From: Micromonospora sp. WMMD961
GTDB taxonomy: Bacteria; Actinomycetota; Actinomycetes; Mycobacteriales; Micromonosporaceae
Direction of reading: 5' to 3'
DNA length: 64,000 nucleotides
NCBI RefSeq assembly: GCF_029626145.1
Contig: NZ_JARUBJ010000002.1
Span: forward strand, 4,375,501 to 4,439,500
Shown in pieces: positions 17,387 through 25,945 of the stretch; position 1 is the first letter of the stretch, and each line of letters starts with the position of its first letter. The notes below the pieces were generated by a model. The model did not search any database, had not been told where the DNA came from, and saw only the letters and a list, made by a program, of their open reading frames with translations. The translations under genes and the position numbers were made by a program.

Positions 17387-19051
17387 CTACTTGGCGAAGC
17401 CGGCGAAGCCCGCGCGGAGCACACCGTCCGGGAAGACCTGGAGGCCCTGGATCTGCTTGCTGACGGCGGTCAGGTTCCGCTGACGGTAGAGGTAGATGAG
17501 CGCGTCGTCCTGCTGGAGCACGGTGACCGCCTGCCCGTACAGCTTCTTGCGCTCCTCGACGTCGCCGGACTGGCGGGCCTGGGTGAGCAGGGCGTCGAGC
17601 TGCGGGTTGCCGTAGCCGGCGACGTTCTGGCTGGCCCCGGTGCCGACGAAGTTCGTGATGTTGGCGTCCGGGTCGATCCGCCCGCTCCAGCCGAGCTGCA
17701 ACAACTCGAAGTTGCCGCGGTCCTGCTCGTCGAGGAGCGACGAGTACTCGACCGGGTTGATCTTCAGGTCGAACCCGCCGTCCTTGACCATGGACTGCAA
17801 CGCCTGCGCGAGCCGCAGCGTGTCGGGGGTGTTGGAGGCGAGCATCGTCACCGGGTACGGCGTCGGCACGCCCGCCTCGGTGAGCAGCTGCTTGGACTTC
17901 GTGGGGTCGTGCGCCGGGCAGGTCTGCGCCTCGGGTGAGGAGAACGGGCTCGCGGGTGAGATCGGGGAGCAGGCGACGGTGTGCATGCCGTTGAAGACCG
18001 CGTCGACCAGCGCCTTGCGGTCGATGGCGTGCTCGAACGCCTGGCGGACCTTGGCGTTCTGCGCGAGCGGACGGTTGATGGGCTTGGGCGCGGTGCCGAC
18101 GCCGTCGACGTTTCCGACGTTGATGGTCAGGCCCTGGTATCCGAGGGACTGCGACTGCAGGACGGAGACCGCGGCGTCCTGCCGCAGTGCGGCGAAGTCC
18201 TGGGTGGACACGCTGTCGGCGACCTGCACGTCGCCGGAGCGCAGGTTGGCGGCGCGGATGCTCGCGTCGGTGAGGATCCGCCACGAGATGGCGTCGAGGT
18301 GCACCTTGCTGGCGTCGTAGTAGTTCGGGTCCTTCACGACGTCGATCGAGTTCTGCGGCACCCGCTTGGCGAACTTGAAGGGGCCGACGCAGACCGGTGC
18401 GGAGGCGAAGTCGTCACCCAGACCCTGCAGCGCCTTGGGGCTCATGATCATGCCGGCCCGGTCGGCGAGGGCGCCGAGCAGCGGCGCGAACGGCTGCTTC
18501 AACCGCAGGACGACGGTCTGCGCGTCCGGGGTGTCGACGCCGTCGATGGGACCGAGTTCGCTCTTGCGCGCCGACCGGGAGTTGGTGAGGTGGCGTTGCA
18601 CTGTGGCCTTCACGGCGGCGGAGTCGAACGGTGTCCCGTCCGCGAAGCGCACGCCGGGGCGCAGCGGGATGGTCACCGTCCGGCCGTCGCCGCTGGTGGT
18701 GGGCAGCGCGGTCGCGAGCTGCGGTACGACCTGCGCCTTCTCGTCGACGTCGTAGAGCTTCTGGCACATCGCCTGGAAGACGTAGCGGGAGTAGAGGCTT
18801 CTCGACAGCGTCGGGTCCAACGCGTCGGGCTCGGCGGAGAGGGCGATGACCAGTTTGCCGCCCTGCTTCACGGCGGCGGGGTCCGCGGGCGTACCGAAGG
18901 AGTCCTGGCCTGCCGACTGGTTGTCGCCGGACGGGTCGCCGTCGCCGCTGTTCGACACCGGTGAACAGGCGACGACCGCGCAGACGACGGTGGCCGCCGC
19001 GACCGCGGCCCGGAGTAGACGGCTCGTTTCGCTGACGGTGAGGTTCGTCAT
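17387..19051 (-). CDS. Peptide-binding lipoprotein (solute-binding family 5)
   Basis: A 554-residue extracytoplasmic receptor that opens the operon. The N-terminal signal ends in a lipobox, VVAC, with C29 as the lipid-modified residue. The SBP_bac_5 body has LVIALSAEPDALDPTLSRSLYSRYVFQAMCQKLY, and later FEHAIDRKALVDAVF and DANITNFVGTG. It delivers a peptide or peptide-like ligand to the OppB/C channel. The gamma-glutamyltransferase at the operon end suggests gamma-glutamyl peptides, but that is inference. GAGGAG precedes the ATG. Confidence 0.93.
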   Translation of the reverse strand: MTNLTVSETSRLLRAAVAAATVVCAVVACSPVSNSGDGDPSGDNQSAGQDSFGTPADPAAVKQGGKLVIALSAEPDALDPTLSRSLYSRYVFQAMCQKLYDVDEKAQVVPQLATALPTTSGDGRTVTIPLRPGVRFADGTPFDSAAVKATVQRHLTNSRSARKSELGPIDGVDTPDAQTVVLRLKQPFAPLLGALADRAGMIMSPKALQGLGDDFASAPVCVGPFKFAKRVPQNSIDVVKDPNYYDASKVHLDAISWRILTDASIRAANLRSGDVQVADSVSTQDFAALRQDAAVSVLQSQSLGYQGLTINVGNVDGVGTAPKPINRPLAQNAKVRQAFEHAIDRKALVDAVFNGMHTVACSPISPASPFSSPEAQTCPAHDPTKSKQLLTEAGVPTPYPVTMLASNTPDTLRLAQALQSMVKDGGFDLKINPVEYSSLLDEQDRGNFELLQLGWSGRIDPDANITNFVGTGASQNVAGYGNPQLDALLTQARQSGDVEERKKLYGQAVTVLQQDDALIYLYRQRNLTAVSKQIQGLQVFPDGVLRAGFAGFAK

Positions 19052-19079
19052 GGAGAGCTCCTCGAATGGGCGATTCGGG

Positions 19080-19100
19080 GAGCGTATGTTGTATACGATG
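19080..19100 (-). promoter_or_regulatory. GntR-type operator in front of the peptide operon
   Basis: TTGTATACGAT around 19089-19099 has the core GTATAC at 19091-19096. Nine bases (TGTATACGA, 19090-19098) match the site in the gntR promoter exactly on the complementary strand. It overlaps AT-rich sequence that could serve as the -10 of the operon, 40-50 bp before the binding-protein ATG. Confidence 0.6.
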
Positions 19101-19179
19101 AGCCCCGCAAGACCCCCGTGCGTGGCTCTACGTCCCTGGCGGTGACCGTCAGTCAGCTCGCTGGAGGCGGATGTGACAG

Positions 19180-19229
19180 TGAGCGCTATGCCTCGAAGTC
19201 ATATCCATGACTTCGAGGCATAGCGCTCA
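19180..19229. repeat. Perfect 23-bp inverted repeat, 4-base loop
   Basis: Left arm 19180-19202, loop 19203-19206, right arm 19207-19229, without a mismatch. The arms are markedly less GC-rich than the surroundings. It lies 62 bp beyond the stop of the GH2 gene and 180 bp upstream of the peptide operon start. It may be a terminator for the GH2 gene or a dispersed palindromic element. Confidence 0.9.
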
Positions 19230-19291
19230 ACAGCACATCGCGAAGCATCCTGATCGCCGACGACCACCGACCAGACGTCGGACCTACTCGT

Positions 19292-22200
19292 CTAGGAGTT
19301 GTACGCCTGGGCCGTCACCCTGGCCTGACGGGTGAGGCCCGGCCGCACGGGCCAGGAGACCCGCACCTCGCGGGTCTCCCCCGGCAGAAGCCAGAAGTAG
19401 TTGTCGTCGTAGCGGGCCGGCAGAACCCGGTCGCCGCGCTGGTCGCGCACGGAGAGCCGCACCAGAGCGGCGACCGTACGACCCTGATTACGGACCGTCG
19501 CGGTGACGGTGTTCCGCCCGTCCACCACCCGTACCGTGCTCGACGACGTCGACAGGCGGGTGCTCGGCACGTCGTTGAGCGCCCGCATCTGCTCGGCCGT
19601 GTCGTAGCGCCAGTAGGTGTTCTCGGTGAGCAGCCGGTCGCGGCTGTCGCGCAGTTCCAGGCGGACCAGGTGCAGCCCACCACCGTCCGGCGCGGCGAGC
19701 GGGAAGACCGCCGTCGTCGCCGAGCGGGGCACGTCCACCCGCTGCCGCTGCGGGGTACCCAACGACCGGCCGCTCAGGTCGTACCGCCGGGCGGTGACCG
19801 TCACGCCGGTGACCGCCGCCGCGGTGTGGTTGACCACCCGGACCTGCCAGGTGCCCGGGTCGGCCTGCACGTGCAGCGGCTCGCACCCCTTGCGGGCCCC
19901 GTAGTAGGCGCCGTTCACGTCGAGGTCGTAGTCGTAGGTCTGCCAGACCGTGCTGTGCCACGCCGGGTGCGACATCCACAGCAGCAGACCGGTGGCGTCC
20001 TTCCACAGGTTGGCGTTCCACGCCTCGAACATGGCGCGGTGACTCTCGTAGTTGACGAACTGCGCCCGGGTGGCGAACTCGTCGAGTGAGTCGGACTCGC
20101 CGAGCCGGGCGTCGATGGCCGCCTGGTACGTGCCGACGCGCTGGTTACCGATGGTCGACCAGTCGTGGTAGTTCCACACCTCGCTGATCGGCCACTCCTT
20201 CGCGTCGCCGACGAGGTTGCGCATGCTCTCCACCACCGACACGACCGGCATGCCGATCTCGGTGTGGAAGCCGAAGGAGTCGGCCTCGTACATCGTCACG
20301 TCGGTGTAGGTCGTCGGGTCGACCCAGTGGTACGGCCCGCGCCCGCTCACGATGCCGCTCGCGGAGTTGGGAATGTAGAGGATCTCCGGGTGCTCGGTGC
20401 TGACGGCCTGCTTGAGGCCGGCGTCGACGATCGGCGGCGGGTCACCCTCGTTGGCGCCACACCACACCACGATGCTCGGGTGGTGCCGGAACCGCCGGAT
20501 CGTGTCGGCGGCGATGTCCACGTAGCCCGGCGGGTTGGGCAGGAACCCGCCGGCCTGCCAGAAGTCGTTCCAGACCAGGATGCCCTGCTCGTCGCAGGCC
20601 TGGTACAGCTCCTCGCGGTTGCTGCTGCCGAGCCAGTTGCGGATCATCGTGAAGTTCATGTCGCGGTGCATCTCGACGGTGTCGGCCAGCCGGTCGGGCA
20701 GCACCCGGCGCAGCAGCTCGTCCCAGCCCCAGTTGCCGCCCCGGGCGAACACCGGCACACCGTTGACACTGATCTTCAGCTCGGTGATCTTGTTGCTGAC
20801 CGACTTCACGTCGACCCACGACTGCCCGTCGTCGGAGACCTGGATGACGAAGTCGCGGGCGTACGCCTGCTCCCAGACGATGGCGACCTGGTCGAAGGTG
20901 ACCGGTGCGCCCAGGTCGACCTGGATCCACTGGTCGTCCTCGAACGTCGACGACCAGCGGGTCCGGGGGTTGCCGTCGACGGCCCGGTCGGGGCCGTTGG
21001 AGTCGCCGTCCGACGACGACGCGCTGGCGGCCCGGCCCAGGGCCAGGTCCACGTCCGGCTCGGCCTGCCGCCGCACCGAGAGCGTCCACATGGACACCCC
21101 CCACGAGGTCGCCCGAGCACCGGTCTGGACGCGCACGTGCCGGGCGGTCTGGCTGGCGAACGTCTCGACCTGCTCGGCGCGGCTGCCCAGCGGGGTGTCG
21201 TTGCTGACCGACTTCACGTCGGTCCACGACTGCCCGTCGGCGGAGACCTGGACGCGGTAGTCCAGGGCGTACGCCTGCTCCCAGACGACGGTGACCCGGT
21301 CGAAGTCGACCGCCGCGCCGAGGTCGACCTGGATCCACTGGTCGTCCTCGGCCTTCGAGGCCCAGCGCGTCGCCGCGTCGCCGTCGACGGCCTTGGCGGC
21401 CACGTTGGTGTCGTTCTCCGCCGACGAGGCGGTCGCGTCGCGGTGCAGGGCGAGGTCCGGGCCGGTGCCGTCGGCCACCGACAGCGCGAACATCGAGATG
21501 CCCCAGCCGGTCGCGCGCTGACCGGCCTGGATGCGCACGTGCCGGGCGTGCTGCCGGTCGAACGTGACGGTCTGCGTCGCCGCCCCGTCGACGAAGTCCA
21601 GCGCGGGCTTGCCGGGCGGCGAGATCTGGATCGGCTGGTGCCAGTCGTAGGCGAACTGCCGGACACCGAAGCGCAGCTCACGCCGGTCGCTGAGCTTGCG
21701 CTTGACGGTGGCGGTGAGCGTGAGGTCGTACAGGTGGGGGTCGCCGTAGCCGTTGGGCCACCACAGCCGGGGCTTGCGCAGACGCAGTGCGGGGAAGCGC
21801 TCCGGTGCGAAGGTGACGGTGGTGCTTGCGCCGGCGGGGACGGTGACGGTGGACTCGACGCGTACCTTGTCGAACTCCGCGCGGACGGTGACGGTGGTGG
21901 CGGTGGCCGTCGCGTTGCGGACCGGCACCCGGATGGTGACCTCGGCGGCGCTGGTGTCCGGCAGGTCCGGCAGCGTGGTCTGCACGTGCGGGTCGCCGAC
22001 GACCACGGCACCGGTGCTGCGCAGCCGGACGTGGTCCCAGAGGCCGGTGACCCGGTCCCGGACGGCCGGCATCCAGTCCCACCCGGACACCGCGAGGTAG
22101 GTCGGCGCGTCGAGGTAGTGGTGGGCCGACTGGAGGAAGGTACGGCCGTCGGAGCCCTTGTCGCCGGGGGTGCCCTGGTGCGGCATCGGGGTGACCCGGA

Positions 22201-23329
22201 CGGCGAGAACGTGCTCACCGCGGTGACCGGCGAGGGCGTCGGTGATGTCGAACGCCGCCCGCGCGAACGGGTGCTTGACGCTGCCGACCTGCACGCCGTT
22301 GACCCAGGCGGTCGCCTCGTGGTTGATGCCGTCGAACTCGAGCCAGATCCGCCGACCGGCCGAGGTGTCCAGCTCGCGCGGCAACCGCAGGGCACGCCGG
22401 TACCACCACGTGTGCCGGGACAACGCCTCCGGGATGCGCATGTTGTTGAAGCCGGCCACCGGATCGGGCAGGTGGCCCTGCTCGACCAGGGTGCCCAGCA
22501 CGGTGCCGGGCACCGTCGCCGGCAGCCAGGACCGGACGTCGACGCCCGCACGGGAGAGTTCGGCGCCGTCGGCGGTGCCCGCGAAGTCGTCCATCGTCAA
22601 CGACCAGCCCGACTCCAGCGGCACCGTCCCGTCGGCGGCGACCGTGAGCGCGGGAGCCGGACCGGTGTTGCCGTCCTCCCAGCTGGTCCAGCCCTCGGCC
22701 TTCGGCCGGCCGGCCAGGGGTACGCCGTAGACCTGGAAGCCGTTGAGGCCCACCGGGTTGCTGTTCGAACGCTTCGTGGCCGTCATGCGGATCCAGCGGG
22801 CGGTGACCGGCTCGGGCAGCTTGATGGCCTGCACGCCGCCCTGGCCCTCGGTCGTCTCGTACACCGACCGCCAGGTGCGGCCGTCGGTGGAGACCTCGAT
22901 GCGGTACGCCGTGGCCGCGCTGGAGAGGATCTCGTCGCCATCGGTGTCGGTGTAGTTGCCGTCGAACGGCCCGTCGGCGAGCGTGGCCTCGAAGACCAGG
23001 GTGACGGCCTCGACCCGGCAGAGCGCCTGCAGGTCCACCGATATCCACTGTGGATCGGCGTTGCCGGCCGCCCGCCAACCACTCCCCCGGACGCCGACCT
23101 GCGGAAGGCCGTCCACGGCGAAGGTCGCGGGCGTCGGCGCGTAGTCGGTCGAGGAGACCGCGACCGGACGGTACCGGGCCAGGTCGGTGGCCTGCGGGGT
23201 GGCAGGCGGCGTCGCCGGAGCGGCGGCCGCGACGGCGTCCGGTAGGACCGCGGCCACCCCGACCGACGCCAGCAGCGTGGCTCCGGCGGAGAGGAAGGTA
23301 CGCCGCGACAGCGGAGATTGCTCGGACAT
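19292..23329 (-). CDS. Secreted GH2 glycosidase with three discoidin-like domains
   Basis: A 1345-residue Tat-exported protein (twin arginine at 9-10, SRRTFLS). Order: discoidin-like domain (about 45-205), GH2 sugar-binding domain (about 225-425), GH2 immunoglobulin-like domain (about 430-565), then two further discoidin-like modules (about 575-850), then the TIM barrel. Barrel residues are E961 in WCGANEG as likely acid/base and E1024 in HTEIGMP as likely nucleophile; beta-sandwich domains end the protein. The layout resembles exo-beta-glucosaminidase and beta-mannosidase-like GH2 enzymes, so the substrate is probably chitosan-derived or a mannoglycan. The two inner modules are near-duplicates inserted between canonical domains. 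GGAGG precedes the ATG; two LacI-type operators lie just upstream. Confidence 0.87.
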   Translation of the reverse strand: MSEQSPLSRRTFLSAGATLLASVGVAAVLPDAVAAAAPATPPATPQATDLARYRPVAVSSTDYAPTPATFAVDGLPQVGVRGSGWRAAGNADPQWISVDLQALCRVEAVTLVFEATLADGPFDGNYTDTDGDEILSSAATAYRIEVSTDGRTWRSVYETTEGQGGVQAIKLPEPVTARWIRMTATKRSNSNPVGLNGFQVYGVPLAGRPKAEGWTSWEDGNTGPAPALTVAADGTVPLESGWSLTMDDFAGTADGAELSRAGVDVRSWLPATVPGTVLGTLVEQGHLPDPVAGFNNMRIPEALSRHTWWYRRALRLPRELDTSAGRRIWLEFDGINHEATAWVNGVQVGSVKHPFARAAFDITDALAGHRGEHVLAVRVTPMPHQGTPGDKGSDGRTFLQSAHHYLDAPTYLAVSGWDWMPAVRDRVTGLWDHVRLRSTGAVVVGDPHVQTTLPDLPDTSAAEVTIRVPVRNATATATTVTVRAEFDKVRVESTVTVPAGASTTVTFAPERFPALRLRKPRLWWPNGYGDPHLYDLTLTATVKRKLSDRRELRFGVRQFAYDWHQPIQISPPGKPALDFVDGAATQTVTFDRQHARHVRIQAGQRATGWGISMFALSVADGTGPDLALHRDATASSAENDTNVAAKAVDGDAATRWASKAEDDQWIQVDLGAAVDFDRVTVVWEQAYALDYRVQVSADGQSWTDVKSVSNDTPLGSRAEQVETFASQTARHVRVQTGARATSWGVSMWTLSVRRQAEPDVDLALGRAASASSSDGDSNGPDRAVDGNPRTRWSSTFEDDQWIQVDLGAPVTFDQVAIVWEQAYARDFVIQVSDDGQSWVDVKSVSNKITELKISVNGVPVFARGGNWGWDELLRRVLPDRLADTVEMHRDMNFTMIRNWLGSSNREELYQACDEQGILVWNDFWQAGGFLPNPPGYVDIAADTIRRFRHHPSIVVWCGANEGDPPPIVDAGLKQAVSTEHPEILYIPNSASGIVSGRGPYHWVDPTTYTDVTMYEADSFGFHTEIGMPVVSVVESMRNLVGDAKEWPISEVWNYHDWSTIGNQRVGTYQAAIDARLGESDSLDEFATRAQFVNYESHRAMFEAWNANLWKDATGLLLWMSHPAWHSTVWQTYDYDLDVNGAYYGARKGCEPLHVQADPGTWQVRVVNHTAAAVTGVTVTARRYDLSGRSLGTPQRQRVDVPRSATTAVFPLAAPDGGGLHLVRLELRDSRDRLLTENTYWRYDTAEQMRALNDVPSTRLSTSSSTVRVVDGRNTVTATVRNQGRTVAALVRLSVRDQRGDRVLPARYDDNYFWLLPGETREVRVSWPVRPGLTRQARVTAQAYNS

Positions 23330-23343
23330 TGTGCCTCCAGGTA

Positions 23344-23357
23344 TGACAACGTTGTCA
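23344..23357 (-). promoter_or_regulatory. LacI-type operator 1
   Basis: TGACAACGTTGTCA, a perfect 14-bp palindrome with the CG centre typical of LacI-family operators, 15 bases upstream of the GH2 start. An identical copy lies 29 bp away. No LacI-family gene is in the window. Confidence 0.8.
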
Positions 23358-23372
23358 GGTGGCGGGGGGCTG

Positions 23373-23386
23373 TGACAACGTTGTCA
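23373..23386 (-). promoter_or_regulatory. LacI-type operator 2
   Basis: Second identical copy of TGACAACGTTGTCA. The 29-bp centre spacing is close to three helical turns, which would allow two dimers to bind the same face. The gene should be repressed until a sugar inducer is present. Confidence 0.8.
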
Positions 23387-23508
23387 GATGGTGGACCGAT
23401 GTTTCCCGAGAGTCAAGGGCCCGAGTCCACCGTGATTCCCCGAACACGTTCCGCAGCTGTTCCACTTCGGACATCGACGCGTGGGCGAAACGGCCGAGGT
23501 CGCTCCGA

Positions 23509-24066
23509 CTACGTGCTCAGCCCGTCCAGGGCGACCGCGAGCACGTGATCGCGCTGGTCGGGGTGGGGGAAGTGCCCGGAGGCGATGGCGCTGGCCAATC
23601 GCATGACGTCGTCGATCGTCACGTCGACGCGTACCTCGCGCGCCCGCTGGGCCCGTTCCAGCAGTGGCCCACCGGCGGCGTAGAGCGCCCGCCGACACTC
23701 CAGGTAGGCGGTGGACTCCCGGTTCAGACCGGCAGCGAGGGGCTGCTTCGCCCCGATGTACTCCACGAAGCGCCGCAGCCACGCGTACAGGCCGTCGCGG
23801 GGGGCGAGGCGTTCAGCCTCCCCGGCCGTCTCGCACACCGCCTCGACCTCGGTGATGTAGACGTTCTCGACCAGCACCTCCCGGGTCGGGAAGTTGCGGT
23901 AGAGCGTGGCGATGCCGACCCCGGCGCGGCGGGCGATCTCCTCCAGCGGGGCCTCCGCGCCCTGCTCGGCGAAGGCGGCCCGGGCCGCCGCCAGGACGGC
24001 GTCGTAGTTACGGGCGGCGTCGGCCCGGTGCGGGCGGGCCACGCGCAGGTGGGTGAGGGCCGTCAC
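23509..24066 (-). CDS. TetR-family regulator
   Basis: A 185-residue repressor. The N-terminal helix-turn-helix has LEEIARRAGVGIATLYRNFPTREVLVENVY; the rest is the helical ligand domain. GTG at 24064-24066 is chosen because GGGAG lies upstream; longer frames would run into the operator. It is divergent from a DHA2-type drug exporter, and the palindrome between them is the expected operator. The arrangement is that of a repressor released by the drug that the pump exports. Confidence 0.88.
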   Translation of the reverse strand: MTALTHLRVARPHRADAARNYDAVLAAARAAFAEQGAEAPLEEIARRAGVGIATLYRNFPTREVLVENVYITEVEAVCETAGEAERLAPRDGLYAWLRRFVEYIGAKQPLAAGLNRESTAYLECRRALYAAGGPLLERAQRAREVRVDVTIDDVMRLASAIASGHFPHPDQRDHVLAVALDGLST

Positions 24067-24095
24067 GATGCCGATGTCTCCCAGCACTAGCAACC

Positions 24096-24131
24096 GGAGG
24101 TCGCCTATCACTATTGTGATAGTCGGCCTCC
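24096..24131. promoter_or_regulatory. TetR operator between repressor and exporter
   Basis: CTATCAC-TATT-GTGATAG at 24105-24122 is a perfect palindrome, and extended arms (24096-24111 against 24116-24131) still match at 14 of 16 positions. GGAGGTCTCCTATCAG at 24140-24155 repeats one arm with two changes, suggesting a second weaker half-site nearer the exporter. Confidence 0.75.
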
Positions 24132-24178
24132 ACTTATCCGGAGGTCTCCTATCAGTCTAGCCCGAAAGAAGGCGGACC

Positions 24179-25579
24179 ATGTCCCCGACTCCCGCTACCC
24201 GTCGCGGGATCGCCCTGGCGCTCATCCTCGGCTCGCAGCTGATGATGACGCTGGACACCTCGATCATCACGACCGCGCTGCCGCACGTGCAGCGGCAGTT
24301 CGACTTCTCCCAGTCCGGGCTCTCCTGGGTGCAGAACGCCTATGTGCTGGCGTTCGGGGGCCTGCTCCTGCTCGGCGCCCGAGCCGGTGACCTGCTCGGC
24401 CGCCGCCGTGTCTTCATCGCCGGGATCGCCCTGTTCACCGCGGCGTCCCTCGCCGCCGGTCTCGCCCAGAGCGGCAGCTGGCTGATCATCGCCCGCGTCG
24501 TGCAGGGCCTCGCCGCCGCGCTCGCGGTGCCCTCGACGCTCGCGCTGCTGGTCGCCGACCACCCCCAACCGGGGGCCCGAGCCAGGGTGATCGCCCTCTA
24601 CAGCGCGGTCATCGGCGCTGGCGGCAGCGTCGGCATCGTCATCGGCGGCGTCTTCACCGACCTGCTCTCCTGGCGCTGGGGAATGCTCGTCAACGTTCCG
24701 ATCGGCATCGCCATCGCACTGCTCGCACCACGGTTCCTGGTCGAGACCGAACGCCGCGCCGGCACGTTCGACCTGGGCGGTGCGCTGACCTCCACCGGCG
24801 GCATGACCGCCCTGGTGTACGGCTTCATCCAGGCCGCCGCAGCCGGCTGGAGCGCACCGGGCACCGTGGTCTCGTTGGGCCTCGGCGCCGTCCTGCTGAT
24901 CACCTTCGTGCTGATCGAACACCGCGCACCGCAGCCCATCACCCCACTGCGACTCTTCGGCAGCCTGGAACGCTCCGGGGCGTACGCCGGGCGGATCCTC
25001 ATCGTCGGCGCGACCTTCTCCACCTTCTACTTCCTCAGTCAGTACCTCCAGGAGGTGCTGCACCTCAGCGCCCTGCAGACCGGCTTCGCGTACGTGCCCA
25101 TCACCGGCATGTTCTTCGCCATGGTGTACGTCATCCGGCCCCTGCAGAACCGGCTCGGCCGTCCCCTCCTGCTGGTGGCGTCCCTCGTCATCGCGCTGGT
25201 CGGCATGGCGTGGCTGTCGCGGATCTCGGCCGACTCCAGCTACTTCCCGGACGTGCTGCTGCCGCTGCTGGTGATCGGAATCGGCCAGGGCATCGCGATC
25301 ATCCTGATGACCCAGGGCGGCGTCGCCGGAGTCGAACCGCAGGACGCCGGCGCCGCGTCCGGTCTCGTCAACGTCGCCCACCAACTCGGTGGCTCGCTCG
25401 GCATCGCGATCCTCACCATCGCGTACACCCGTGCCAGCTCCGCCACCGACCCGACGGCGGGCTTCCACGCGGCCTTCACCGGCGCGGACGTCTTCTTTCT
25501 GATCGCCCTGGCCCTGGCCGTCGTCGTGGCCGTCGCGGGCCGCCGCGCCACCCGGCTCGCCGCTCTCCCCACCACCTGA
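24179..25579 (+). CDS. DHA2-family MFS drug exporter (EmrB/QacA type)
   Basis: A 466-residue transporter with fourteen predicted helices. Helix 1 has LMMTLDTSIITTALPHVQRQF, where the acidic D is typical of the family. The loop motif ARAGDLLGRRRVF and the motif C region AVIGAGGSVGIVIGG are also present. It exports drugs or other amphipathic compounds in exchange for protons. AAGAAGGCGG precedes the ATG. The TetR gene on the other strand should repress it. Confidence 0.92.
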   Translation: MSPTPATRRGIALALILGSQLMMTLDTSIITTALPHVQRQFDFSQSGLSWVQNAYVLAFGGLLLLGARAGDLLGRRRVFIAGIALFTAASLAAGLAQSGSWLIIARVVQGLAAALAVPSTLALLVADHPQPGARARVIALYSAVIGAGGSVGIVIGGVFTDLLSWRWGMLVNVPIGIAIALLAPRFLVETERRAGTFDLGGALTSTGGMTALVYGFIQAAAAGWSAPGTVVSLGLGAVLLITFVLIEHRAPQPITPLRLFGSLERSGAYAGRILIVGATFSTFYFLSQYLQEVLHLSALQTGFAYVPITGMFFAMVYVIRPLQNRLGRPLLLVASLVIALVGMAWLSRISADSSYFPDVLLPLLVIGIGQGIAIILMTQGGVAGVEPQDAGAASGLVNVAHQLGGSLGIAILTIAYTRASSATDPTAGFHAAFTGADVFFLIALALAVVVAVAGRRATRLAALPTT

Positions 25580-25616
25580 ACGCCCCTCGCGGCGCCTGGA
25601 GCCGGGAGGCGCTGCG

Positions 25617-25701
25617 GGCCCTGCACTGCGGGGCTCCCGGCCCTGCACTGCGGGGCTCCCGGCCCTGCACTGCGGGGCGCTCCCGGCCCTGCACTGCGGG
25701 G
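25617..25701. repeat. Tandem repeat, 22-bp unit, about four copies
   Basis: Unit GGCCCTGCACTGCGGGGCTCCC starts at 25617, 25639, 25661 (with two extra bases) and 25685 (partial). Copies are identical apart from that insertion, so the expansion is recent. Confidence 0.9.
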
Positions 25702-25719
25702 CTTATCGGATGGCGCGCT

Positions 25720-25892
25720 GCCTTTGGAGCTGATGCCGCAAACGAATCAGACCGAATGCCTGCCGCTTGCGGTGCCTGCCGCTTGCGGTGCCTGCCGCTT
25801 GCGGTGCCTCCCGCTTCCGCCTCCCGGCTGGAAGCCCTCGGTCGGCCGCGACGCCTCGTCGGTGATGTCGCTAACGATTCAGCTCCAAAGGC
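25720..25892. repeat. Inverted 14-bp pair flanking a 16-bp tandem array
   Basis: GCCTTTGGAGCTGA at 25720-25733 is the exact reverse complement of 25879-25892. Inside, TGCCTGCCGCTTGCGG repeats at 25757, 25773 and 25789 with a degraded fourth copy at 25805. AACGAATCAG and AACGATTCAG also recur near each end. The bracketed layout suggests a small mobile or REP-like element that received a tandem expansion. Confidence 0.8.
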
Positions 25893-25945
25893 GCCGACCC
25901 ACCCATCCCCATCCCGCTACGCCGAAGCGGATCGCAGGTCGGCGG

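Larger units (their letters stand above)
25580..25945. other. Gene-free 366-bp repeat patch
   Basis: No credible gene. The stretch contains two tandem arrays and an inverted pair, listed separately, between the ends of the convergent exporter and NhaA-fusion genes. Confidence 0.75.

Noticed and set aside
19180..19229. Insertion-sequence terminal repeats
   Set aside because: Arms are only four bases apart with no transposase between or beside them.
20165..23245. 1026-codon open frame on the plus strand opposite the GH2 gene
   Set aside because: Antisense to a gene with signal peptide, domains and operators. The translation is low-complexity Arg/Val/Gly/Asp with no motif, a GC-rich shadow.
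25617..25820. Possible CRISPR array
   Set aside because: Units are direct tandem repeats without unique spacers, and no cas genes are present.
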